A stretch of DNA of 64,000 bases from Epiperipatus broadwayi. Lineage: Eukaryota; Onychophora; Udeonychophora; Euonychophora; Peripatidae. The notes beneath the pieces are model-generated. The model saw only the letters and a list, made by a program, of their open reading frames with translations, did not search any database and was not told the DNA's origin. Shown here one piece after another: positions 11,939-20,516 of this stretch (positions within the stretch are counted from its first letter, which is position 1; every line of letters begins with the position of its first letter). Made by a program: the position numbers and the translations under genes. Location of the stretch: positions 4,119,800 to 4,183,799 of the forward strand of contig JAQFVV010000018.1 in NCBI GenBank assembly GCA_028023455.1, read 5' to 3'.

Positions 11939-14127
11939 TGTAACAATCTGGGGAATAGTACTTAACGTAATCTGCACTATGGGGCGCCATCTAGGCATTT
12001 GAACCTAGAAAAATTTATAAAGTAGGCAAATACGTAGGTCAAAAAAATTTTTTTTTTTTTTTAAATATTTTGGTTCCGGTTGTTAGCCCATGTCACTAAC
12101 TCAGTGGAATAGCAGAGATTTAATAATATAATCTAAGAGTATATATAAAAAAGAATAAAATAAGCCACTGCCAGTAATTAACATACAAACATTTATTTAT
12201 GCACATATATATAAGATTTAAAACTATTTTAGTATTAGTTTTACATTTTAACATTTAACATTACCTTAATTTACATTTAATTACTATTATATTATAATTT
12301 TACATTTTAATTAAGTTCACACATATAAATTTATGAAAGCTTGTTTATAATGTTGAATATAGATCGGTTACATAGATTTCACGGTCAAAAACATTTCAAA
12401 AGAAACATAAACGATCAAAATACAAAATTATTGATTACTGACAATTGCAGAGGGAAATTTATATGTAACCCAATAGTATTCACCATAAGATACTTGCATT
12501 GTCACCAATAACTTAAAAGACATCCGAATAAATACATTTTAGATACTCACCATAAGGTATCATTATTTATCGAATGTCTATATATTTTGATCAAATATGA
12601 AAACCCAAAACATACTTAACCGATAACCAATCCATGCAAGCGTCTATAAACAACTTAAATTTAATGCATTTTTATTTAGGGTCAAGTATGAATAGACCAC
12701 ATAGATTTGCATTTGAAAATAAAATATTCTATCCCTATTTAATCTTAGGCTAAAATTAGCAGTCAAACTGGCATCAATTCATCTGATACATCGATGTATT
12801 CAATGTAATACGGAATACGGTAGCACCAAAAAGATTAAGAGAAGATATTGACTTTCATTAGATAGGAATATTACTTCTATCCAACGAGAAGAACAATAAA
12901 AAAAAACTCCATAGAAAGGAACTGCGCTCTGCGTCTTATAATTCCTTCCCTAGGCAAAACGGGAGAGTGCGGCATATGAAGCGATTCTGCCAGTAGCGAA
13001 TCTCCGACTACATCTACTAACTACATCAATATATCCAATTCATTGACCCAATCTAACAATGACACAAATAACCTAAGATTACCCTCCCCTAATATAACTT
13101 TACAAATCTATACAGCCATTCACGCCCGACTTAAGTTTAACATTTATATAATTAATTTAACGAAAAACAATAAAATCATGATAAAAACTTAAAGAATAAA
13201 AAATAAATAAATGGAAATGATTTTACATAAATAAGAAAAAAAATACATCAAATAACACTATTAATAAAGAATTTAGTTTGGTCAGATAGGATCATATTGC
13301 AATCATTTAAATATAGAAAATTTTAATTTAATGTTCATTATTTATAAAGTTCTTACGGTTTAAAACAGTTCATCTTTATCCGTTGCTTGCCATGAACGTG
13401 AATTCTCATGCCGTCCTAAGATTGGTATCCATTTAGCCGATGTTTTATTTATTCATTCGGAGGTTTTTTTAGTTAATTGGTCCTCAATGTAGGAAACTAT
13501 AGTTCATTTCTCCTTTCTTTAACAGCTGAAAGAATTGACAGTGCATCTGTCAATTCCTTCACCTCCAACTCCGTACTACCACATATAGTCACATCGTAAT
13601 AATCAATTTCCAATCACTAACTAATAATTTCCAAACTTGTCCTTTTATATTACTTTGAAAGATTGACTTAACATTACGTCATCGATGTGTTGATCCTTTT
13701 CGTTGAGGTCCAATTTCCCAATGGATTTATTTCATTTGCTAAAAGTTTCTATTGTTTTCCTATCTGACTGATGTGTTTACATTTAAATGCCCAAGGCTGG
13801 TTTACATTTGACTAATTAAATTTATCATTTCCATTTCTGATTAATTAACCTGTTTTCCAAATCAAAGATATATTTAAAGATAAATTTAAAGATATAATTT
13901 TATCTCCAAATCTTTTTAAAATTTAGTTTTAAAATACTTTTTCTTTAATAAAGTTTTATTTTAATAATTTTTCATTATCTGTGCGATTTAATATATATGA
14001 GTTTAAGATGATATTTAATTTCAATTTTTAATTCTAAAAGAAAATTTTTAAATGCGAACTTTTTAATTTACTTTCATGTTTAATAAATAAAAAAAAAACA
14101 ATGTAACGAACGTCTGTGCTCGTTACA
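11939..14127 (-). mobile_element. 2.2-kb family, copy 4 (inverted)
   Basis: This copy is close to copy 3 in sequence and orientation. It begins TGTAACAATCTGG and ends CTCGTTACA on the + strand, followed by (TA)n(GA)n. CRE-like TTACGTCA is at 13674-13681. The hairpin at 13528-13560 has arms GAAAGAATTGACAG and CTGTCAATTCCTTC, differing from the family consensus at two positions that are changed on both sides. No coding capacity is seen. Confidence 0.7.

Positions 14128-14175
<48 letters not shown>
14128..14175. repeat. (TA)n(GA)n microsatellite
   Basis: About 24 bases of alternating TA run into about 20 bases of alternating GA, directly at the edge of copy 4. The TA part is probably the insertion target of that element. 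Confidence 0.9.
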
Positions 14176-14176
<1 letters not shown>

Positions 14177-14559
14177 CAAAAATCTCTACTTATATAAGAA
14201 CATTCACTAGATCTGGGTATATGTATTTCATCTCTTGTTATATAATATTAACACACATATATTTACATGATAATTATTAATGGCTACATTTATTTGATCC
14301 ATAACACATCACTCGGTCTAAATTAATATATACAAATCTACAAAAAATATCAATTATATATATAAAAATTTAGCCTGATGACAACATTTATTTTACAAAT
14401 AACTCTGTTTACTGAAGTTACCCTCAAGTGCCATGTTATCAGTTATAAACATCCATAGACTATTAGCATCCTCTAAAGAAATTATTTAATTATGCCATTT
14501 AACTACAGGCATTCATTTCAATATTCAAATTTTATTTATTAAAATTTTTATTATTAAAT
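14176..14559. other. AT-rich DNA upstream of Penelope-like relic
   Basis: No ORF or repeat was recognised. It may contain further, unrecognisable parts of the Penelope-like RT domain that becomes readable near 14565. Confidence 0.3.
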
Positions 14560-14565
14560 TCCATA

Positions 14566-15055
14566 AGATAGTTTATGACAAATGTATCATCCACATATCA
14601 TATAGCCTCATGGCATTGATGCTTTAAATTCTTTTCTTGTTTTTATAAATAATTGGCATCCAAGTATTAAGTTTACTATGGAAGTGTAAAATAACAGATC
14701 ACTTTCTTTTCTATATGTTTTAATTGCAAGAAAATGTGATGAAACATTATCAATATCAGTTTACAGAAAATCCAACCATACAAACAGATATCTTAATTTT
14801 AATTCTCATCATCATCCTGCACAATTTTTTTCTGTAGCAAAAAATCTTTTGACTAGAGCTCATAATTTATCTGATAAAGGACATCTTACTCAAAAAATAG
14901 AACTTACAAAAAATATTCTACTTTTTAATAATTATAATAAAAAGATCATATGTAAGTTTTTACATAACATTAATACTAAAAAGAAAAAAAAAAAGGATAG
15001 AATTGACAATTCCTCTTTTAATAGAGTAATTTTACCTTATATTAAGAGTTACTGA
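14566..15055 (+). pseudogene. Penelope-like RT palm/thumb remnant
   Basis: At 14566-14590 a one-base-deleted version of a Tyr-Val-Asp-Asp-type palm motif can be made out. A later frame reads GIDALN...INNWHPSIKFTME, typical of the loop after the palm. Around 14728-14820 the translation reads ARKCDETLSISVYRKS, NRYLN and SHHHPAQ, the conserved thumb motif of Penelope-like RTs. A further open stretch 14849-15055 ends in a run of Lys followed by LPYIKSY, the linker that normally precedes the endonuclease. Stops and frame changes throughout make it non-functional. Confidence 0.65.
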
Positions 15056-15500
15056 TAAAATCAGTAGAAGACTATCTTGTTTTAATATAAAGACTACTTT
15101 TTCTACTGGCAAAAAAATTGGTAATTTTTTTATATAAACCTAAAGACAGAATATTTTTGGAACACCAAGGAGTTCATGAAATTCCATGTTTGCAGGGCTC
15201 TTGAAGCTATGTGGGTCAGTCTAATAGATGAATAAATGTCAGATTTAAGGAACATAGAAATGCTTTTAATCAAAAAATTAGCACATCAGTTTTTACTTCC
15301 CATTTTTTAGAAATTGGTCACAAACCTGATTTTGATAATACAAAAAATAATTGCTAATTTGGAAACATATGATTTAAGAACCATGAGAGAGTCAATTGAA
15401 ATATTAAAGAGACCTATTGGTTTAAATAGGGCTGACGAAGCACAACGTATATTCCAGCTATGTGGAAACCTTTCATTTTATCTAATATTAATTTAAAATT
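15056..15500 (+). pseudogene. Penelope-like GIY-YIG endonuclease remnant
   Basis: Read across frames, the region gives DKISRRLSCFNIKTTFSTGK, then HEIPCLQGS, then SYVGQSNR near 15205-15228 as the YIG part of the nuclease, then VRFKEHRNAF with the catalytic-region Arg and the EH pair, and finally RESIEILKRP with the metal-binding Glu of the GIY-YIG fold. The last part is an open frame at 15314-15496. In-frame stops after the GS and after the NR show decay. Such nucleases nick target DNA for reverse transcription. Confidence 0.65.
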
Positions 15501-15719
15501 AATAGGTGAAATAACTGAGGGTTATAAACATTTTGATAAGCCTCATATTGTGAATGCTGAATACTTCAAGTTAAATCTCATTTCTCATCTTGCACTGAGT
15601 CAAGTTATTGTTTGAGATCTAATGATTTTTCAGAAGTTAACCTTGATAATGGTGGTTGCTAGTCCGTCAAAATATTGGATTGTAATGCAAAATAATACAC
15701 AATGTATACCCAAAAATAT

Positions 15720-15780
15720 TATTTTATCTATATATATATATATATACGTATGTGTATGTATAAATAAATAAATAAAGTAA
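15720..15780. repeat. (TA)n / (AAAT)n low-complexity tract at LTR border
   Basis: Alternating TA is followed by tandem AAAT units, sitting exactly where the 5' LTR starts. The 3' LTR border carries a comparable (TG)n(TA)n tract. Confidence 0.7.
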
Positions 15781-16826
15781 TTTAAAATCAAAACTTACAT
15801 AAATATGTATAATGTAAATAATTGTAATATTTATTTTGGAAAACATAATAAGTTAATTGGAAAATGAAATACCAAGAGAATGAGCCATATTTGTTCTAGT
15901 TAGATGAGAACTAATAAGCTGATAAGAAAAATACAGGGACTATATAAACTGTGAAGAAAAAGATCATGCACACTTTTTCTTGTTTCTTACCAGAGTGAAG
16001 AATAACTGTCAATAGATCAGGAACAATGGGGGAGGCAAACCCAGATTACAGAATCTGAAGGTGCTCAAGTCTGATTAGGTAATTATAGCAGATCATCCCA
16101 ATCTTTTATTTATTATTTGTGTAAATCTTCAGGGCAGTCAAGTTTTAAGATACAATACTGTAAATTTGTTAATTCAATTTGTTAAATAAATAGCTCTAGT
16201 TAAGTTTGTGAGTACCATTTTGTTTCTTTGTAAAGTTCGAATTTCATTATTGATTGTATGTTCTTAAACAGGCAATATATGTATTGCCACACACAGCAAG
16301 CTAGAATCATCAATGGATGACAGAAGGCTTGCGCATATAATCCCCATCTAAGGCCTACTCATCCAATATCTCCAGACTAGTTTCTGGCTTGTGGATTTTA
16401 TCAGTGAGGAGCCTTGGATCTGAGAGCACTGAACTTAGATCTTAGAATTTAATACAACCCTCTAGAAGTCACCTTTTATAACCACTTAACTACATAACTC
16501 TAAGTCTTAATTGAAAACACCTTAATATTTTTTAATCCAAGCTCATCAGCTTATATAGTCATATATGTCTGAGCTCAGTTTAGTACTCATACATTTTGGT
16601 ATCTGATTCTTTCCATAGCCACCACTATCCTATTAGGCAGGATTGGTTTTAAGCCAATTAACATCATGATTACCATTTTTGTGCTTGCTTGTAATTGTTA
16701 TTAAACAGGCAAAACTCACTATACATATTGCCACACATTATAAGCAAGCATAAGAAATGGTGATCTTATGATTGAATGTTCTCTCTTTTGTCTGGTCATT
16801 TTGGCTAAAGGTGTGAAGACATTACA
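15768..16826 (+). repeat. Gypsy 5' LTR (interrupted)
   Basis: Matches 19146-19699 almost colinearly, including TATATAAA (about 15941) as a likely TATA box, the AGCAGATCATCC block and AATAAATAGCTCTAG near 16184 as a likely polyadenylation region. The homology breaks at 16264 and resumes at 16769, where a 504-bp insertion separates two copies of a 14-bp target sequence. The end at ACATTACA (16819-16826) is inferred from the primer-binding site that follows. Confidence 0.8.
16265..16768. mobile_element. 504-bp insertion nested in the gypsy 5' LTR
   Basis: The insertion is flanked by TGATTGTATGTTCT (16251-16264) and TGATTGAATGTTCT (16769-16782). The 3' LTR has this sequence only once, so these are target-site duplications of 14 bases with one mismatch. 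Inside, TAAACAGGCAA...TATTGCCACACA occurs at both ends (16265-16294 and about 16702-16737). An inverted GCTTGCTTRTAA / TTATAAGCAAGC pair lies at about 16684-16697 and 16739-16750. A duplication of this length points to a non-LTR-type (LINE/SINE) insertion mechanism. I see no clear Pol III boxes and no protein. Confidence 0.7.
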
Positions 16827-16933
16827 AGATTGGCACTGTTGACAGTCATAGATGAACTAAGGGAAAGCAGATTTATATATGTAGTTTGAAATAGTTGTAT
16901 GAAAGTATAAATGTCATTAGGACAATAATAATA

Positions 16934-17030
16934 AGAATGGAGTTTATACATTGTGCAGTTAGAGATTTTTTTAAGCTAAACAGCATAAGAGATAATGATG
17001 AAAAAGTTTCTCTGTCATACTATTTCAGAT
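16934..17030 (+). pseudogene. Gypsy gag N-terminal fragment
   Basis: The frame reads MEFIHCAVRDFFKLNSIRDN then DEKVSLSY, resembling the gypsy gag segment in which an FF.AN.I pattern is followed by a Lys/Val-rich helix. It is cut off at about 17030, and RT thumb sequence begins within a few bases, so the deletion that removed the rest of gag, protease and the RT core has its junction near 17030-17042. Confidence 0.5.
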
Positions 17031-17035
17031 AAAAA

Positions 17036-17506
17036 AAGTGCCCATTGAGTGACAAAGTTCAGGCAGTTAAAAACCATGTAAGACTGGAAAATGTAAAACA
17101 ATTACAGGTTTTTCTTGGTCTCATAAATTTTTTTGAACCTTTCCTAAAAAATAAAGTGATAGTCACAACTCTGCTATATGAATTATTGCATAATGGACAA
17201 AGATGGAGCTGGACAGAGGCACATGAGAAAGCTGTTGAAGAGACTAAAGATTTATTGGTGTCAGATAAGCTGTTAGTATATTATGATAGTGATCAAGATG
17301 TTAGAATCACCACTGATGCATCAGAATGGGGGATAGGAGCAGTCTTAGTTCATCTTGTAAAAGGATGTGATCACCCTGTGGCAAATTCATCCAGAACTTT
17401 GTCTAAGGCAGAAAAAACTGCAGCCAGATCGATAGAGAGGTACTGGCGATTATTTTTGCAGAGAAAAAATTCCACCAATTCATATTTAGCCATAATTTCA
17501 AAATAA
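17036..17506 (+). pseudogene. Gypsy RT thumb and RNase H fragment
   Basis: This open stretch starts inside the RT thumb (SDKVQAVKN, then QLQVFLGLINFFEPFLKN, the FLGL-x-N-[YF][YF]-x-x-F motif) and continues into RNase H (TTDASEWGIGAVLVH, with the catalytic Asp of the TDAS motif, followed by SSRTLSKAEK). In active elements this enzyme degrades the RNA template. The palm with the catalytic YxDD box is absent. After about residue 130 the expected IERE-type motif is disturbed (SIERYWRLFLQ), pointing to a frameshift. There is no usable start codon; the frame simply opens after the deletion junction. Confidence 0.85.
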
Positions 17507-17797
17507 TAACTTATCATAAGTCATTGTTAAGAATTTTTGGAAGTGACTGCACAACTCCAGAACAATTTAAGTCCATGTATGTTGAGATGGCATAATATAT
17601 TATCTTCATATGATTTTAATTTAAAATGCAAGAAAAAAAAGGAAATTATTCATGCGCATGTGCTTTTGAGATTACCAGATAATAATGAGCCAATAAAAAG
17701 TAAAATTGGAGTTAATTACATAGATATTATGAAATCAGACATTGTAAATAGTGAAACAGTACAGTGGTGGATTAAGGAAGATAAATATTATCATTAG
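17507..17797 (+). pseudogene. Gypsy RNase H / connection fragment
   Basis: Continues the polyprotein in a shifted frame: the segment after 17507 holds the remnant of the HKSLL motif, then LSPCMLRWHNILSSYDFNLK, which matches the usual RW-x-x-x-L-x-x-YDF connection motif following RNase H. It stops at 17797 within sequence that joins directly to the integrase zinc-binding region. Confidence 0.75.
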
Positions 17798-18067
17798 TTG
17801 ACAAGCTGGATTAAAAAAGTTTGGCCCAAATGTAAACCAAATAATTTAGCAATGGTGTTTTGGGTTAACAGAGAACACTTATCTATATGTAGGAAATGTA
17901 TAGTCATGGGGTATGGAGTGGTCATAACTCCAGTAGAAAGACATAAGGTATTAAAGTTATTATATCAAGGGCATCCAGGCATAGTGCATGCAAAAGCTTT
18001 GGTACATAGTTTTGTCTGGTGGCTGCAAATAAATAATGACATTGAAAAATTTATTAAAAAGTGTTGA
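17798..18067 (+). pseudogene. Gypsy integrase H2C2 zinc-binding fragment
   Basis: The frame contains RHKVLKLLYQGHPGIVHAKA followed by FVWWLQINNDIEKFIKKC. This is the His-His part and first Cys of the integrase HHCC finger, with the conserved HPG, WW and KKC. A TGA follows the first Cys; the second Cys (CQQKA-like) is in the sequence after it. The preceding segment (DSIVWVNREHLSI-type, about 17800-17900) matches the region between RNase H and the finger. Confidence 0.85.
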
Positions 18068-18994
18068 ACATGTCAACAGAAAGCTCATTACTATTTAAGC
18101 AGTATCTTGCCTGGCCTAAAACATCTAAAGCTTGGAAACATTTGCATATTATCACACAGGACCAATTGAGAGAAAACTAATGTTCACCATAACAGATGCA
18201 TTTTTGAAATGGATAGAGTGCCACCTGGTAAAAAAATACTAGTGCACAGGAAACTATAAAATGTTTAAGAATATTTTATATACATGGTTTTCCTGAAGTA
18301 ATAATAGCAGATAATGGTTCCGGTTTTGTAAGTGAGAACTAAATCAATTTTTTACTAGTTGTGGGATCAAACATGTGTATACACCACCGTACCATCCTGA
18401 GTCAAACGAATTAGTGGAAAACACTGTAGGACAAGTAAAAAAATGTATAAAGAAGAACAAAAATGTGGATATGCAACAAACTTTACATGAATTTATGTTT
18501 AACCAGCATTCAACTCTATGAATGGTGACTGGAAAATCATCAGCAGAATTATTATGTGGGCAGAAATTAAAAACTTAGTTAGATATTTTTCATCCCACTG
18601 TCCAAAACATCGTGTGTAATGCAACAATATGGAAATCATTTGAAATAGGTGATTAAGTATGGGTAAGGTATGTCCTTCATAAACTATTGATAAAGGGAAC
18701 AATTGAGAAAGTGATTTCAAGACAAATATATCAAATTACCAGAGTTAATGGACAAAATTGTAGATGAAATGTAGATCACATATGGAAGAGAGAATCAGAA
18801 AAAATACAGATGGATATGTTTTTTAAACTACAACCTCAGCAAACAAAAACTAACTCAAAGAAAGAATTACTCAAAGATACACAAAAAGGAGATAAAAAAG
18901 AAGAGAGTGACTTCCAGTATAAACTGGAGGAAAGCACATCATTTAGACCCATATGTAATAAAAGAAAGCCTCTCCATTTGAATGATTATGTTTA
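18068..18994 (+). pseudogene. Gypsy integrase core and C-terminal remnant
   Basis: Across several frames with stops: TITDAFLKWIE (about 18189, first catalytic Asp), ADNGSGFVSEN (about 18308, second Asp), and YTPPYHPESNELVEN with the catalytic Glu near 18376-18421. A GKSS-AELLCGQKLKT segment follows at about 18530. A C-terminal open frame at 18810-18995 is Lys/Glu-rich and ends RPICNKRKPLHLNDYV before a TAA, a typical gypsy polyprotein end. The catalytic residues are thus individually visible but the frame is broken at several places. Confidence 0.8.
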
Positions 18995-19017
18995 ATAAAG
19001 ACATTTTTAAACATCTG

Positions 19018-19030
19018 GAGTGAGGGTGGA
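19018..19030 (+). promoter_or_regulatory. Candidate polypurine tract of the gypsy element
   Basis: GAGTGAGGGTGGA directly precedes TGTGTAGTG. If this is the plus-strand primer site, the 3' LTR would start at 19031, about 115 bases earlier than the point where homology to the 5' LTR begins. The 5' LTR would then have lost its first part at the microsatellite. Confidence 0.45.
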
Positions 19031-19090
19031 TGTGTAGTGTTTTCATGGCTGAATAATTATAACTTTCATAATTGTTACTCCAGAAGTGTG

Positions 19091-19094
19091 TGTG

Positions 19095-19145
<51 letters not shown>
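19091..19145. repeat. (TG)n(TA)n(TG)n microsatellite
   Basis: Alternating purine-pyrimidine tract of about 55 bases immediately before the homologous part of the 3' LTR. It produces spurious His/Thr/Ile-repeat frames on the minus strand. Confidence 0.9.
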
Positions 19146-19146
<1 letters not shown>

Positions 19147-19699
19147 AATAAATAAATGAAGTAATTTAAAATCAAAACTTACATGAATATGTATAATGGA
19201 AATAATTGTAATATTTATTTGTGAAAACATAATAAGTTAATTGAAAAAAGAAATATCGAGAGAATGAGCCATATTGGTTCTAGTTAGACAAGAACAAAGA
19301 TTAAAGGAACTAATAAGCTGATAAGAAAAAGACAGGGACTATATAAACAGTGAAGGGAAAGTTCATGCACACTTTTTTCTGTTTCTTACCAGGGTGGAGA
19401 ATAACTGTCAGTAGATCAGAAACAACAGAGGAAGCAAACCCAGATTATCGGATCTGAAGGTGCTAAAGTCTGACGAGGGTAACTATAGCAGATCATCCTG
19501 ATCTTTTATTATTTGGGTAAGCCTTCAGGTCGAGTTTTAAGTTACAATCCTGTAAAATTTCTTAATTCAGTTTGTTAAATAAATAGCTCTAGTTAAGTTT
19601 GCAACATGATTTTGTTTCTTTGTGAAGTTAGAATTTTGTTATTGGTTGTATGTTCTCTTTTTTGTCCCAGTCATTTTGGCTCAAGTGGTGAGAACATTA
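19146..19699 (+). repeat. Gypsy 3' LTR
   Basis: Colinear with the 5' LTR, from AATAAATAAATGAAG through TATATAAA (about 19340), the GCAGATCATCC block and AATAAATAGCTCTAG (about 19579), to GAGAACATTA at 19690-19699. It lacks the 504-bp insertion, which is how that insertion can be recognised. Numerous substitutions and small indels separate the two LTRs, so the element is old. Confidence 0.85.
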
Positions 19700-20516
19700 G
19701 TTTTATCTTTTGTCACAAATGAATTAATGATATAGTGAATAGGATAGAAGTACCCTTTCTGGGCACTGCATTATTTTACCTACAAGTTATATGAATATGA
19801 TTATTATAAAAAAGAAGAACATTAAATAAATTAAAGTATTTTTCATTGCTAACCAAAGATTATTTTAAGTATCTTAGGAATGTGAATACTTACAAATTCA
19901 TGTCATTATTTATTTTAAAAATGGAATATAAGATTATAAGAATTGAAAAATGTAAGATTATCATGTGTATAAAAACCTAAGTCATTATCATCTTGTAGTG
20001 TTATGCAAAGTAATTATTAATTATATTAAATAAAAATAAAACCCTGAGATTTGCATAAAATAAGAATCTAAAATTTGAATGAAATAAGAACTTAAGACAT
20101 AAAATAATAACCTAAAATATGGATAAAATAAAAAGCTGAGATTTTACTGTTCATAATTGTGTTATAATATAATTTTGCCCCATAAGATGACTCATTCCCT
20201 TGTAAAAATCCATAATTATTATGATGCCCAACATGGTTTGGTATCACTTTAATGATACACCTTTGTTTTATGTCTGAGCATCCAAAGGTTATAATATATA
20301 TATAAAGGGACTTGAATTTATCCAAAGGTTATAATATATATATAAAGGGACTTGAATTTAAGTTTTCAAGCTTCCTGCATCTATCCAATCTATTTTATAC
20401 AACTGATACAGATGACCCCATCCATGTGAAAAAAATAATGATCTCCAATACACATATTTCAGGCTGAACCAGCATTCATCAGTTGGTACAGATCATCCTC
20501 TCCCATATATATATAT
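19700..20516. repeat. AT-rich flank with short tandem repeats
   Basis: No gene seen. Degenerate units of roughly 27-30 bases (AAATAAGAATCTAAAATTTG-like) run through 20035-20140. A perfect 40-base tandem duplication occupies 20281-20320 and 20321-20360. Confidence 0.7.

Larger units (their letters stand above)
14560..15660 (+). mobile_element. Penelope-like retroelement relic (3' half)
   Basis: Fragments of the C-terminal RT region and the GIY-YIG endonuclease of a Penelope-like element follow each other in the expected order but in different frames, with stops and frameshifts. The element lacks most of its RT and any visible 5' part. It lies immediately before the 5' LTR of the gypsy element at 15768. 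Family assignment rests on the RT-thumb signature and on GIY-YIG following the RT, which is characteristic of canonical Penelope-like elements. Confidence 0.7.
15768..19699 (+). mobile_element. Ty3/gypsy LTR retrotransposon, internally deleted
   Basis: Two direct repeats of about 550 bases (15768-16826 without its insertion, and 19146-19699) flank an internal region with recognisable gag, RT-thumb/RNase H, integrase zinc-binding, integrase core and C-terminal pieces in gypsy order. Gag is cut after its N-terminal part, and protease plus almost all of RT are missing. A primer-binding-like TGGCACTGTTGACAG starts at 16831 just after the 5' LTR. A purine-rich tract, GAGTGAGGGTGGA, lies near 19018-19030 before the 3' LTR. 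Frames are interrupted, so the element cannot be autonomous. Confidence 0.85.

Noticed and set aside
18939-19175. Minus-strand His-Thr / Ile-Tyr repeat frame
   Set aside because: Created by the (TG)n(TA)n microsatellite next to the 3' LTR.
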